This document shows, in pieces, positions 9,105 through 21,182 of a stretch of DNA of 43,826 bases. The DNA lies in contig JANTQF010000302.1 in the NCBI GenBank assembly GCA_032988165.1, forward strand, positions 1 through 43,826. Reading direction: 5' to 3'. Under the pieces are notes generated by a model. It did no database searches, was not told the DNA's origin, and saw nothing but the letters and a program-made list of their open reading frames with translations. The DNA comes from Emmonsiellopsis sp. PD_33. Taxonomy: Eukaryota > Ascomycota > Eurotiomycetes > Onygenales > Ajellomycetaceae. How positions within the stretch are numbered: the first letter of the stretch is position 1; the number at the start of each line of letters is the position of its first letter. The position numbers were made by a program, and so were the translations under genes.

Positions 9105-12073
9105 TTTAGCATGTAGAAGGAGTTCATTCTAGTCATCCTGAGTGTACAAATAAAACTTTTAGAGGTAGTTTTTAATTATCTGAATTATATGTTCAGTGCT
9201 ACTATTAGTTTCAGAGTGATAGGTAGTCAAGAGGTATCAGAAGATCTTAAGGAGCTAGTAGATTTAGCTTCAGATAGCTCCAACAAACTGGATCCTACAG
9301 TCTGAGATAATTATATAGAATAGATCATATTAATAATAAAATAGACTTCAGAGGAAGGCTTTAGCCACTACAGGCACATCCATCTTCACACAGGGTTTAA
9401 GGATAATATCTTTACTGAGGCAGTTAATAATAATAAGGATATTCTTATAGTTATTACTCATAAAGAGGTCTACTGTAAAATTAATGGTAACATCACACCA
9501 AACACATTCAGAGATCAGAAGAGATTTAAGTAAACCTTAGCAGTAATCCTATCAGATAATAACAGATTGATAGATATTGTAGTTCTGAGTAAACTGTTAG
9601 ATGCTCTGAGACATATCAGGCCAGTAGAAATCTCAGGATAAAATTTAGTAGAGTACTTTATAGTCTAAATGACCAGTCATCAGAAAATTATGAGTTTCTT
9701 ATATGATTTAGGTGTATAATAGTTCTGAATTAGAAATCTACCATCTTCTTCAGAAGTATAATCAGGAGTTAGAATCTACAGAGCATTCAGTGATATCAAT
9801 ACAGACTTGAAGTTCAAGTAGAAAATAGTAAGCTTTATCTTAAATAACCTAGGTTATTATTTGAAGGCATTTATTGGAGATGGCAGCAGTGTCTCAGAGT
9901 CCCTAGAGTAGGGATGAGGCAGTTGCAATTAGCAGGGTGACAGACAAGACACATATTACTCTATATGATATTACTTTGAATTCTTTGAGAGTCTGCAGAT
10001 CTAGTAATCTCTATTTGTAGTTTACTTAGCAGATATTAGAGTCTTCAGAAAGTATATTTTATTCACATCAGAAGAGAGCATCAGCCATAAAGTTCTCTGT
10101 ATCAGGATAGTAATAGATTATAAAATAGAAGCAGCTGAGAAATTTAGCTTAGCACATTTAGTACTCAGAGAGTTTATAGATCATTATGAAATATCAGAGG
10201 TTCTTATGATCTATAATAATTTCAAAGTCTTTCACACTGTGAAGTTCAGAGTCCCATTCTTCTAGATACCAGATAATAATAAGAAATTTCTTATCATAGA
10301 TCTCATAGTTAACTTCAGCAGGGCTGAGCTTCTTAGATATAAATGTATAGAGTCACAAGATGCCTTCATCATTCCATTGCATGAGAGTACTACCTATAAT
10401 GTAACCAGAAGAGTCTGTTTCAACTACCATCAGATAATTAGAGTTAAATGTAATGAGCATCAGGACAGAGACAAACATCTATTTAAGATATGTAAATACC
10501 TTATCTGCCTCCTTAGACTATAGAAATTGCTGGTCTTTACATGTGAGATCAGTCAGCAGTCAGACAATATCAGAAAAATTCTGAATAAAGTGTCAGTAGA
10601 AATTCATGAATCTTAGAAAGCCTCACATATCTTTTATAGTTATAAAGGCCTCCTATTTAAGGATAGTAGTAATCTTTTTGAGGTCCATACAGACTCCCTT
10701 TCCTACCTCTATGATGAAGTCAAGGTAGGTCATCTCTTGAACTTTAAAGGCAGATTTATCAATATCAATTAGGAGACTATATTCATAGAGGTAGATGAGA
10801 ACTTTTCAGACATACTCTTAATGTTACTTGTAGGATCTGTTAGTGAAGATGAGGATGTCATCAAGGTAGATAGAAGTAAATTCATCTAAATAGTCTTATA
10901 AGGCCCAGTTAATGTATTTCTGGAAGGTGCTCAGAGTATTTATAAGACTAAAGGAGGTAACTGTCCATTCAAATAGATTATATCTCATGTAAAAGGCAGT
11001 TAGCCATTCATCTCCTTCTGTGATTTAGATCTTATAGAATGTAAAAATAACATCTAGCTTTATAAATTACTTGGCTTGACTAATTCATTTAAGAGTCTCA
11101 TTAATTAACAGCAGTAGGTAATGATCTTTTTAGGTGAGGCAGTTGAGGCCCTAATAGTTAATATAGAATTAAAGGTCTCTACCTGGCTTTTTCATGAAGA
11201 GCACAGGTGCACTTACAGGCAAATTACTAACTCAGATGAAATCCTTATTCAGAAGGTCATTAAGAGTCTTGCAGAGCACAAGCAGTTCATTATATAACAT
11301 ATTGTATAGTGGTTCTCAGGGCAGCTGAGAGTTTTTACCATCTATCTTCTCAAGTTCAATATGATAATCATGTATACTGTAGAATAGTGAGAGCTTCTCA
11401 GCAGCCTTATGATCAAAAACATCAAGGAATTCATAATAGTGTAGAGGGAGGATTGTTGTAAAGTCAGTCTTCAGCTTCTTAGAGAGTTATAAGAGGGCCT
11501 TCTCTATGTCAGCCATGCTGGCAATAAAGATTTCAACAGGAGGTCAGAACTTAAATTTCTAATTACAGCTTCAGAGGAGGTTATAGGCATTAGCAGAGAT
11601 TTGATAAAGGTTAGTAATCTTATGAACATTTTTTTTAGAGATATAGATACCTTTAGGGAATATAATATATTAGTTGCAAGCATTAATAAGAGCTTGATGT
11701 TCAGATAGCTATAATAGGCCTAGTATGAAGTCATACAGGAGATTCTCAATTTTATATATATAAATATTTTCTCAGAGAAATCTACCAACATCAATATCAA
11801 GCTTCACTATATTTCATATGAAGCTGCCTGTGTCACCATTAATACCTTCAATCTTTCAGGGGTTGATCAGGATATACAGGAGATTATGATAGTTGATCAT
11901 GCAAGGATGAATCATTGAATAGTAATAGTAACTACTGTTCACTATAGCATTCATATTAAAAGAACAATTAACTACAGTAGGTATAAGAATCATCAGAACA
12001 GTCATTTTCTTCTCAAAGGTCTTCCTATCTAACTCTAAGAGCTTCTACTCATAATTTCATGTGAAAGCTAGTC
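9105..12073 (-). pseudogene. A2 pol: protease, RT, RNase H and integrase core relic
   Basis: Mirror image of A1 pol with no net length change. The YLDD region falls at about 10,856-10,870, the RNase H region at about 10,000-10,450, and the integrase core from about 9,800 to the C insertion at 9,105. The frame is broken by many TAG/TAA/TGA codons. TpA-creating changes (CAG to TAG, TGG to TAG) occur as well as CpG loss, showing heavier decay than in B or C. It continues leftward at 580-1,332. Confidence 0.85.
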
Positions 12074-12562
12074 TTTTCTTAAGTCTGACTTGATGTCTTC
12101 AAAGTCTTTCTCCTCTTCAGGCTTGATTTGTACATTTACAGACTATATGAGTAATTTCAGAGGAATATGGGTTCTGTAGCAGTTAGTAGCTCTGTACCCA
12201 GGTTTATTACAGTTAATGTAGATACTTTAGATATAGTAGTTAATAACAGTGGCAGTAGTTATATTCAGAATATAGAATATATTCATACAGGTAAGTTCTA
12301 TGAGCATTCAATCCATAGCATTCAGATCTTTCAGCTGGGAGATCTTAAGAAAGGTCTTCCTAGAGGTAGTGAGAGTATCACTATAGATTCAGCTCTGAAT
12401 AACCTTGATCTCAGATAGGTTATTCTCTATACCATGAAGCTTCATATAATATTCAAGATATATTGAAGGTTTAATAGAGGTAACAGTCTGCTGCAGAAAT
12501 TCAAACTTGATGGCTTTCTTAAGTAAAGCCTTCTTAATAGTGTCATCTCATAGCTGGCTATC
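12074..12562 (-). pseudogene. A2 gag 3' part with decayed frameshift site
   Basis: Mirror of A1 gag at 25,772-26,256, including the zinc-knuckle area within 12,167-12,300. The frameshift heptamer at 12,074-12,080 reads A AGA AAA on the minus strand where A1 has G GGA AAA, consistent with G-to-A decay. It ends at the ctatc duplication (12,558-12,562) next to element B; gag resumes at 21,870. Confidence 0.82.
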
Positions 12563-13249
12563 TGTGAGGACAGCAGGCCAGTCAGGGATAAGCCATCTAA
12601 TAAGCACTGCATTAAGGTCTTAGCTATGAATCAGTAAGGCTAGCAGGGGTGAGGGTGGCTAAGCAGAGGCCAGGACTTATCCAGGCTCTGGCTACTATCA
12701 ATATGGGGTGATTAGCTCCAGGCAATAATAATATGCAGAGGTAATAGCTCCAAAGGATAACTAGACATGGAGATAATAGCTTCAGTGGGGCACTATAAAT
12801 AGAGGTAATTGCACCACATGAGAGGAAGAATGAAATGATTTGCTAGAGCAAGAAAAAAATATAACTTCAGAAGAATTGTAGCTGATTGCTGACCTCCATG
12901 AGAATAAGGAGAAGCAAGATAGTTATGTATAGAGTGGGGTGAATATAATAGGGAAAGGATCTACCTTCTTAGAGTGATGTAGTTCCATGCCATGTCATCA
13001 TCAATAGAGAATAATAGCAATGAATAGGATATGCATGGGAAAGCATGTAGAAATGAGAAGAAGAGGGTGTGATAGCCACTAAGAGTTATTCCCAGTTCAT
13101 CCTATGATATAGGTATGGTTATTAATAGAATAGTCTTATGACATGATGGCTATCAAGTAGTGAAGGCATTGAGCAGGTGGCTAGCTGAATCTCATATAGA
13201 TATAGGTGTGACATAGCAGTTCAGATAATCTGGGCTGTCCAGCATGACA
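12563..13249 (-). repeat. 3' LTR of B (687 bp)
   Basis: Pairs with 21,183-21,869. TGTGAGGA...ATGACA ends as read on plus. Paired CA/TG differences mark ancestral CpG sites. Confidence 0.95.
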
Positions 13250-13270
13250 ATTGCCCCCCTTCTGATAGGA
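13250..13270 (-). other. Polypurine tract of B
   Basis: Minus strand CAGAAGGGGGGCAAT lies directly upstream of the 3' LTR, the position expected for plus-strand priming. Confidence 0.75.
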
Positions 13271-13912
13271 ACTGTCCCCAGTGATGTAGAAGGAGAATAG
13301 GGATGTGAAGCCTCATTAAAACCACTTAAAATCCTTGTATAGAAGAGGAAAAAAGTAAAAACCTCTAGGGAAAAAAGTGGAAAGAGTACTTGCATGTACA
13401 AATAGTGAGTAGTTATAAGGAAATGAATAGTACAGTGGTTTTAGCAGGTTATAAGCAGGTTTCTGGAGGTTATAAGCAGGTTTCTGAAGCTTGAGTTGCA
13501 TCATGTGGAGTTAAAGAGATCTTATCATTTGCCTGTATAGGAGAGGAAGTTTCAACTGTAATGAGTTGAGGTGCATCTTTATTAAGAGTCTAATAGGTTT
13601 GGTGGTTGCAGTGCTTATCTGCAAGGTAAAGTTATTATATTGTTAGAGGTAGTAGAGGAAATAGCACCATCACTTGGTGGCCATCAGGGGAAATTACTTC
13701 AAAGGTTGGTAAGAATTGAGGTAATTTGCATCAAATCTAAAGGAGAAAGGCATCATTTGCTAAGTCCATAGTGGTAGATCTTCTAGTGCTTAGGCATTTA
13801 TCATGGGATTAGCATCAAAATAAGTGAAAAATAAGTAACACACTGGAAAAACAAAAACAAGTTATTAGTCACATTACTTCTTCCTTTACCAATCATTGAA
13901 GCCTATATCAAA
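13271..13912. other. B non-coding stretch upstream of the antisense gene
   Basis: It holds a short tandem duplication (TATAAGCAGGTTTCTG-type unit, about 13,450-13,485) and AT-rich sequence. On the plus strand it lies immediately 5' of the accessory gene and may carry that gene's promoter. No ORF is supported. Confidence 0.5.
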
Positions 13913-15185
13913 ATGGCCTCTCATCACTCTGCTTGCACACCTACTGATACTACCCCTACTGCTGCTACTGCTTTGCCTCTGCTGTTTCTAGCTCATAGTC
14001 CTGTACCTGATAGGGCTGATTTTTACTCTGCTCAGAGTCTTGAGTAAGTCTTATTCAATCCTTATTTGATGATGTCCTTAGCTGCTCCACTGTATGAGTA
14101 ATTACAGCTATGTCTAGTGCATGTTTAGGGCAAATAACATCAAGACCTTCAGAGAATTGGTGCATTTTACTCTGAGCACTTGGGGATTTTAGCATGTTTT
14201 GATCTGAAAGGCTGGTTGGGCAGTATCAGAAGCTTGGCAGAGATAGATCACATACTAATGTTTGACTTAGAGAAATTCCCTGTAAGATCTGCCTCCCCCA
14301 CTTGGGGGATATCAACAAGTTCTGTGTTGTTCCCCTTTGGGGTGAGAAGTGCTACCTTTATTGTCATTAACACTGACCCTGTATGTGCATAAGTATATCC
14401 CAATTCCAATTTCCTATTACCTTGATTGATTGTTGATTATTTGCCTTTGATATCCCCATTTTTCTACTCTGTTTCCACCTATGGTTTGGGGTGAATTGTG
14501 CCCTTTTTGCATAGCACTGGGAGCATTTTCCTCCATTTCCTATTACTTTATGAAGTAATTTGCCTCAATTCACAGTCATTTTGGAGTTGTTTCATAGTGG
14601 AATTGATGCTAACAGTTAATATAGCTGCCTGATTCTAATGACATGCACTGGGTGATGGAGCTGCACCAGTTCCTTGTCTTTACTACCCTAATAGGTGAGA
14701 CTTTGGAGGCCAAGGTTGCCAAGCTTCAGGACTTGGTGGACCAGTTGATGGAGCTCCATTGAGCTGCTGTATCTGCTGCTTGTTGGGAGACTAGTTGCCT
14801 GAGAGGTGCTACTCACTGGGAAGCCCTGAAACAGGCTTATGCAGCTGAGACTGGGGAGGAAGAGGAGGAGGAGGATGAAGGGATATTTAGAGGGGTTAGG
14901 GGATATTTAAGTCTAAGGGAGCTAGCAGAGGGGCTGGCAGGCCTGGAAGACTGTTCTAGAGGAGGGCAGGTAGACTTTAAGGTGTGGGTGTTAGGGACTG
15001 TGCCTTTAGTGCAGGCCCAGGAGGGGGGAATGATGAGCTACTAGTTTTTTCTGAGGCTAGAGCAAGATAGGCAGCAGGAGCAGGCCCAGGCTGGGATGTA
15101 CTATTAGGTTTGTGGGAACTGGGAGATAGCCCTCCAGTATGCACTGGAGGCCATGATTGAATATTATATGGAGGAGATAGGGTAG
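13913..15185 (+). pseudogene. Antisense accessory gene of B: Cys6 protein with acidic helical C-terminus
   Basis: Opposite strand to gag-pol, between integrase and 3' LTR. Exon 1 starts at ATG 13,913 (MASHHSACTPTDTTPTAA, Thr/Ala/Pro-rich) and runs to a GTAAGT near 14,044. A second segment carries C-x2-C-x10-C-x8-C-x3-C-x5-C at 14,281-14,382. Two codons after the last motif Cys stands ATAAGT, apparently a mutated GTAAGT, exactly where the C homologue has its intron. A final exon at about 14,643-15,185 is Glu/Gln/Leu-rich with an E-E-E-E-E-D run; its stops (TGA, TAG) fit decayed CGA and CAG. The function is unknown; likely a zinc-binding, possibly nucleic-acid-binding protein. Splice joins between 14,390 and 14,640 are unresolved. 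Confidence 0.65.
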
Positions 15186-15969
15186 AGGGGGGTGGTTGTA
15201 AGAAATATGTGCTAAGAGCACTTAGTTAGTTTTATATTTACTTTTCTGTTTTAATTAAATTGAAGATGATTTTACCCAGTTTTATATCCCCTATAATCCC
15301 ATCAAAGTGAGGTGAAAGTGAGAATTTCATTGAGAAAAAGGCCCATAAACTATACAGTAAAACCACATAAAAACCTTTGAGGAAAAAAAATAGAAAACCT
15401 CATAGAAAAAAAGAAAGTAAAAAGTAGATAATAATAGAGATAAAGGATTTATCAGAACTTTTAAAGGCTTCTGCCTGTAGTAAAAAGATTTAGCTGAACC
15501 TTTAGAATAGGCTTTAAAAGAACTTTAGGCTTATTTTAGCTTGCCAAAGAATTACCTCAACCTGAGAAAGGGATTATAGAGCTCTGAGCTTAGTTCTGAG
15601 AAGGGGCTAAAGGCTTACCTGACCTTTCAAAAAGAACTTATATGTCTTTGGACTTGAACTATAGTAGGTGCTAAAGGTGTTATGACACCTTTTGAATGGG
15701 TAAAGAGTTTATAGAGCTTCAGGATCAGATGATGATGATCTCTGGAGGCTTATCTAACCTTTAGATCATATGAAATAGTGGGTAGTGAGGATGTTGTTAA
15801 ACTGGGGTTCTATTTTGTATGAGCAGAGAAAGTAAACATCATTGTTTTGCATAAGAAATGAGGTGAATACCTCCATTTGATATAAGGAAGTGGCACATTT
15901 TGCCTCACTTCAGTTGCATTTTTAGCACTTTTGTGGCTGTGAACCATCAGGATGAAGTGCAATTTAATT
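15186..15969. other. B spacer between convergent genes
   Basis: AT-rich, low-complexity DNA with A-rich runs near 15,330-15,420 and loosely repetitive phrases around 'ctttagacttaac'. It lies between the 3' ends of the accessory gene and pol, so it would hold both transcripts' 3' ends. No ORF or structural element is supported. Confidence 0.5.
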
Positions 15970-17330
15970 GGCCTCTTATTATAAAAAGTTGTTGAAGGTA
16001 GTAGTATCTTCAACATTTTCTTCAGGCTCCCAGGTATTATTAGTGGTTCCCCAATCTTATCAATATACTAGATATTACCATTTTCATCTGATTTTCCATT
16101 ATTTGAGGATTTCTTTGATTTGCCATTCTTCTTTCCCATCAACTAAGTCAGGCAGTGGAGGGGGAGTGACATTATCACATTGAGAATATGGCTCTAACAA
16201 AGAAACATGAAAAACTAGATGGATGCTCCTATAGATAACAGAGAGCTTCAGCTTGTAGGATTGAGTACCCCATGCATCTATTATCTTAAAAGGGCCTAGA
16301 TATTTATGATCCAATTTGCACATGAGTCTAATCATCTGGAGGTTTTTGACATTTAAAAGGACCTTATCTCTGATATGAAAGCACTTAGATTTATGTTTAG
16401 AGTCATAGTATTTCTTTTGATCTGCTTTGGCCTTTTCAAGGTTTTTCTGGAGCTCAGTGCATGCTTTTTTCATTTGTTTAGCACAGTCAATAGCCTCAGC
16501 TGAGGCATGGTTTGGAGGGGGATGTATGTCAATATCTAGAGATAGTTAAAGTCCCACTACTGCTTCTATAGGGCTGACTTTAGTTGAACTATACTGGGAA
16601 TTATTATAAACAAATTGTACCAGGGGAAGCCATCTTGCCCAGTCATCTTGATTGAAGTTGAAGAAGCAGTAAAGGTAGTGTTCAAGAACTTGATTTTGAT
16701 GTTCAGTTTGATCATCTATTTGAGGGTGAAAGGCTGTGGATAGGTAGTGTTTAGTGCCTAACAGCCAGCAAAGAGTACTCCAAAATTAACTGGTAAAAAG
16801 AGCTCCACAGTCTGAAACTATGTTCTGGGGTGAGCTAAAAAGGCTATAGGTATGATTGTATAGAAGGTCTGCAAGTTCTTCAGCTGTGATGTTCTTAGTG
16901 CATGATAGGTAAAGAATAAACTTAGTTAAGACATCCACAATGATCAGGATGAAGTTATAGGTTTAGCCTCTCCAAGTTGAAGCTGGTAATTCAGTTATAA
17001 AGTTCATTGTAATAGTCTCTTAAAAGTCAGTAGGTATTGGAAGGGAAGCAAGCTCATTATATTGCCTATAATGTTTTGACTTCACCTGTTGGCAGGTATC
17101 ACAAGTGGAAATATAGTTAGTAATATCCTTATCAAGTTCATATTAAAAGTACTTGAGTTGGATAATCTCTTTGGACTGTTTTACTTCAAAGTGACCCCCC
17201 TGCAGGTCATCATGGTTGAGGTAGATAATCTCTTCAGTTAAAGCCTTCAGTTGAGGAATGTAGGCACAGCCATTGAACTGGAGCAAGCTGTCATCAGAGA
17301 TAGTTCAGAAAGAGATGCCATTGCTCTGAA
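15970..17330 (-). pseudogene. B pol: integrase with GPF-type domain and chromodomain
   Basis: HHCC region at about 17,220-17,080: HDDLQGGHFE then CDTCQQVKSK, with all zinc ligands readable. The core follows (MNFITELPAS near 17,010; WLPLVQFVYNNSQYSS near 16,610). The 124-codon open segment 16,099-16,473 carries the HKYLGPFKI motif and ends at EEWQIKEILK, the start of the chromodomain, which continues to about 15,975 with YLVY..DW and NNTWEPEENVED. Stops in the chromodomain fit TGG and CAA/CAG decay. The domain would direct integration to H3K9-methylated chromatin (family knowledge). Confidence 0.88.
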
Positions 17331-17799
17331 CTATACTAGAGATATCCTTCTTCTTATTGCAGGTGAACTCATCAGAGTCTTGAGCCTTTAATAAGAGAGA
17401 AAGAAAGGATTCTAACATGTCCATATATACTATCTTGAGAGCTAAGGCTGCAGAGGCTAATAGCCTAGACATACTGAAGACCAATGGGCATCCCTGCAGC
17501 TCTAATGCACTAGATACAGAATCTCTGATGTCTGACATGCCAGAAGTGCACACTGAGATTGCCAACAAACAATCTGATGAGCAGGAACTGTGTGCCAGGG
17601 CTGCCAGCAGTTCCAGTGTGGGCTTTGAGGCAAATTGTGCCTGTATGAGACAGGAAGTGGAGCAATTTGCATCAATTTTGGAGGATAATAGAGCACTTTG
17701 CTCCATGTCATGGGCCCAAACAGCAATTACTAGAGTACAAATGTCAGGGGAATCTATTTCCCAGCCCTGTCTGACTCCATAGTATAGTTTTTGTTGCAG

Positions 17800-19290
17800 G
17801 GTAGATAATATTACCTCATCATGATAGGATTTAGTGTAATCAGCACAGTGACTGAGCCCATCAGCAGGGTTTTTCTTCCCCAGGTAGTGATGCAGAGTAA
17901 AATTATAGGCACTGAGGCCTTCTATCCATCTAGCCTAACATCTATTTAATGCTTTAGTCATCATAAAGTACTGAAGGTTAGCATGGTCAGAAAAGACTTG
18001 AATTGGATACTTGCTTCCTTCCAAGTAATGCCTCCAATTCTTGAAGCATGCAACTATAGACAGAAGTTCTTTATTATGAGTATCATAGTATGTTTCTGCA
18101 TCAATTAGTTTGTAAGACTAATATGCAACAGGGTGCCAGAGGCCATCATCCTGAAGCTGGTTAAGGATAGCCACTATTATATATATCAAAGTGTCTGGGT
18201 CAATTGAAATTCAGTGCTCTAGGTTGAAGTGGGTAAGTAATGGAGCTGAGGTAAAGCAATCTTTAAGCTCTTGAAAAGCCTGAGTGGCTTCCTCTGTCTA
18301 AATGAATAGTGCTCTCTATTCCTCTTTCTTAGGGCCTTTTATTAAGTCAAATAAAGGCTCTGTGATTCTGGAATAACTGTGGATGAAATGTTGATAGAAG
18401 TTGGCAAATCCTAAGAAGAATTGAACATCCTTAATGCTTGCTGGGAGAGGCCATCCAAGGATTGTTTCCACATGGTTAGATTTCATTTTGATGCCTGAGG
18501 GTCCAACAATGAACCCCAGAAAGGAGACTTTTTCCATGTTAAAGTCACATTTTGAAAGCTTGATATAGAGACTTGCATGATTAAGATGGTCAAAAACCTT
18601 TTAAACATACTACTTGTACTCCTCCAGAGAATTAGAATAGATGAGGATGTCATCTAGGTAAATCACACAGCAATCATCAAGGAGATCTGCTAAAGCCTGG
18701 TTGATATAGGCCTAAAATGTGGCAGGAGCATTGGCTAAGCCAAAAGGAACAACATTGTACTCAAAGTGCCCATATTAGGTCTGAAAAGTGGATTTCCAGT
18801 GGTCTTTGGGCTAGATTTAAATCTGATGATAGGCATCCTGGAGGTTTAGTTTAGTATAAACCTGGGCTCCTCTGAGTCTGTTCAGAAGCTCACTAATTAA
18901 GGGTAAGGGGTACTGATTCTTAATAGTGAGTTTATTGAGTCCTCTGTAGTCAATACAAAGATGTAGGCCTCCATCCTTTTTTGGGATAAAGAGAATTGAA
19001 GTACCTGCAGGACTAGTAGAAGGAGAGATCCAACCTTTATCTAGAACAGTGTCTAGGTATTCATAAAGAGTCTGGAGCTCTGTGGTGAAAAGGTTGTAGA
19101 TCAGCATGAAGGGCAGCCTAGTTCCATCTTTAAGGACAATCTCATGCTCTGTATTCAGATGTCTCAGGGTGCAAAATGCTTCTACCTTGTCAAAAAGGTG
19201 GGCATATAGTTCCAAATAATCAGGATAAGGGGGCAAATTGCTCCCTGGCACTGTAGAAGTGTGAGGCAAATTATGCCCTCAAACCTTGGT
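17800..19290 (-). pseudogene. B pol: reverse transcriptase and RNase H
   Basis: Open segments show IPKKDGGLHLCIDYRGLNKL at about 18,990, KLNLQDAYHQI at about 18,845, the catalytic CVIYLDDILIYS at about 18,655, and the thumb/connection block EKVSFLGFIVGPSGIKMK at about 18,530. RNase H follows to about 17,850 with more stops. Domain order and spacing are normal for Ty3/gypsy. The frame matches protease and integrase, so only point changes disable this copy. Confidence 0.9.
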
Positions 19291-19548
19291 AGATGGCACA
19301 TTTTCCTCCAATCCACATGAGGAGTGACATTATTTGGTAACTACATTAAGTGCAATGGCTTCTTCCTGAGGAGTCAGGGCTTCTAGCTTAATGCCAGGGA
19401 TGGTAACTGTGCAGAGGTATGCCATAATGCCAGCTAGGAATTCATTGGCAGCATCTTCCATGAATAGGTCAAGGTTTTCAGGGCTGACAGCAGTCTGAAG
19501 GATGAACTCTCCTTCTTGCCAGTCAATAAGAGGGTTAATGGCCTTTAA

Positions 19549-19913
19549 TCAAGGGAATCCTAGGATCATATCATATCTGACCAGCTTAACTGAATGAAAG
19601 TGATAGGTATCCTCAAGGCTGATCTCTTTGGCATCTGTTGTTTCAACAGGCAGGTCAAATTGAGCAAAAGAATGGGTCTTGTAGCTCTTGAAACCTTGAA
19701 TGGTCTTCAGGCAGTGGCTAGTGAGCTTCACCTGATTACTCTTGGCCCAGAAATTGTCCATGAAATTGGACTCTGTGCTGGAGTCAACCAGGACTATAAC
19801 TGGCTTATACCTGGAAGGTATCCAGATCCATACTGTTATAATAAATGAAAGATGATTGGACTACATTAAATCTTCATTAGCAGCCATAGCAGCCCTAATA
19901 GCACACCTCAGTT
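19549..19913 (-). pseudogene. B pol: aspartic protease
   Basis: The pol frame begins at the slippery site (19,914-19,920) in the -1 frame relative to gag. The active-site loop at about 19,790-19,760 reads VLVDSSTESNF; the expected DSG has become DSS by one G-to-A change. The hallmark YDMILGFP is at about 19,570. The protease would process the polyprotein but is predicted dead here. Confidence 0.85.
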
Positions 19914-19920
19914 GTTTTTT
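19914..19920 (-). promoter_or_regulatory. -1 ribosomal frameshift site of B (A AAA AAC)
   Basis: On the minus strand A AAA AAC is in gag register, one codon before the gag TGA. Pol is in the -1 frame. This is the same signal and geometry as in C. Confidence 0.75.
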
Positions 19921-21137
19921 GACCCTTTACTGAAGTAGGTACCTATATTAGACTTCTGATGTTTGAAAGGATCTTTATCCTTAGAGTTCTTATCCTTATC
20001 CTTATTCTTATCTGAAGAACTGGGCTTGTTTAACTGGTACTCAGTAGTGTTATGAGTGTTGACCTGATGATTTTCACACCACATGGAGGTGATGTTACCA
20101 GTGGACTTATGCTTCCAGAAGTCCTTTTTTGAAGCACTCTTCCTGGATTCCCAATCCTTAGGAGGATTGGAGCTATTTGCTCCTCAGCCTTGCCTGGCAT
20201 CATAGTTGGTGTTCTTAACTGGGAGTCAGCCTAGAATGTGGCCTTTAGCAGTACTTAATTGGTGAACAAGTTGTTCAAAAGCTAGGCCTTCCAGCTGATC
20301 TGAAAATCAGTCAAACTCCTTGCAAATGGATTCAAGAATGGTGTTATAGAAGTAGATCTTCTGCTAGTATTCTGTGTATCTCTCTAAGAGTCTAGACTCA
20401 GCCCTTAGAAAGACAGTGGAAAATTCATGGACAGACTGGTTGTCCTTTTGTTGAAACTAAAGATACTCAACCTCAGAGTTGAGTTAAAGCTTCAAGGGAT
20501 TCTAAATCTGATGAATTAATCAATTATAAAATTGTTGCCAGGTAGGGCACTGGCAGAGAGTAGGTAGGTAAAGCTGCCACTTTTGTTGAAGCTTTATGTT
20601 AAAGTGGGTAGCAGCTTCAAGGATTTTTCAAAGATCAGAGTTGAAGTATGCTTGCTGATGGGCATAAAAAGCAACTAATTTAGCACTAAAAGCATTCAGT
20701 TCACTCTGATTTGCATTGCCAAACTTTTTGTCTTGTTTTCAAGTAGGGGTGTTGGCAGTGCTGGCAGCTTTGTTGTGTATTCAATCAGATAAAGTAGGGA
20801 TATAGGAGAAGCCTTGAGGGAGGTTGTAGTTAAAAGCAGGAGGATTACCACCAAAAGGAGGGTTAACTAGTGGCATAGGAGGGCAAATAGGAGGCTGAGT
20901 AGCAGAGGTCTCTTGAGTAAGACATTCAATCTTAGCTTGAAGGTCTTACTGTCTCTTTTACCTTTGCAAAAGGAGCAGCTGAGTTTCCTACTCCTGTATA
21001 GCAGTATTAAGTTCATCATTGCCACCAGAAAGAGGAGGGATAGGCCTGGAGCTTGGTTCAGAGCCTAAAGGAGGGTTTTCTGGTGGAGTTGTAGGGATAT
21101 GCTGACAGGAGTGGGAGTTGCCAGTATTAAATGCCAT
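19921..21137 (-). pseudogene. B gag
   Basis: The start is the ATG at 21,137, only 45 nt from the 5' LTR, beginning MAFNTGNSHSCQHIPTT. A Pro-rich N-terminus (about 21,090-20,850) precedes a helical capsid-like region around 20,700-20,250. A degenerate zinc-knuckle-like segment (WCENHQVNTHNTTEY) near 20,090 is followed by a Lys/Asp-rich stretch and the frameshift site. Stops are scattered. Gag would form the particle. The assignment rests on position and frame rather than on diagnostic capsid residues. Confidence 0.72.
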
Positions 21138-21182
21138 ATCTAATCCTTAATGAAATGCTCTCAGAAGGAAGTGATCAGAAAC
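21138..21182 (-). other. B leader and primer-binding region
   Basis: The 45-nt leader begins GTTTCTGATCACTTCCTTC on the minus strand next to the 5' LTR. It has no TGG start. It resembles A's TTTTATAATCACTTGCTTGA at the same position, so the two may share an unusual primer. Confidence 0.5.

Noticed and set aside
17417..17782. 121-codon plus-strand ORF
   Set aside because: Antisense to the linker between RNase H and integrase of B; no motif or splice signal.
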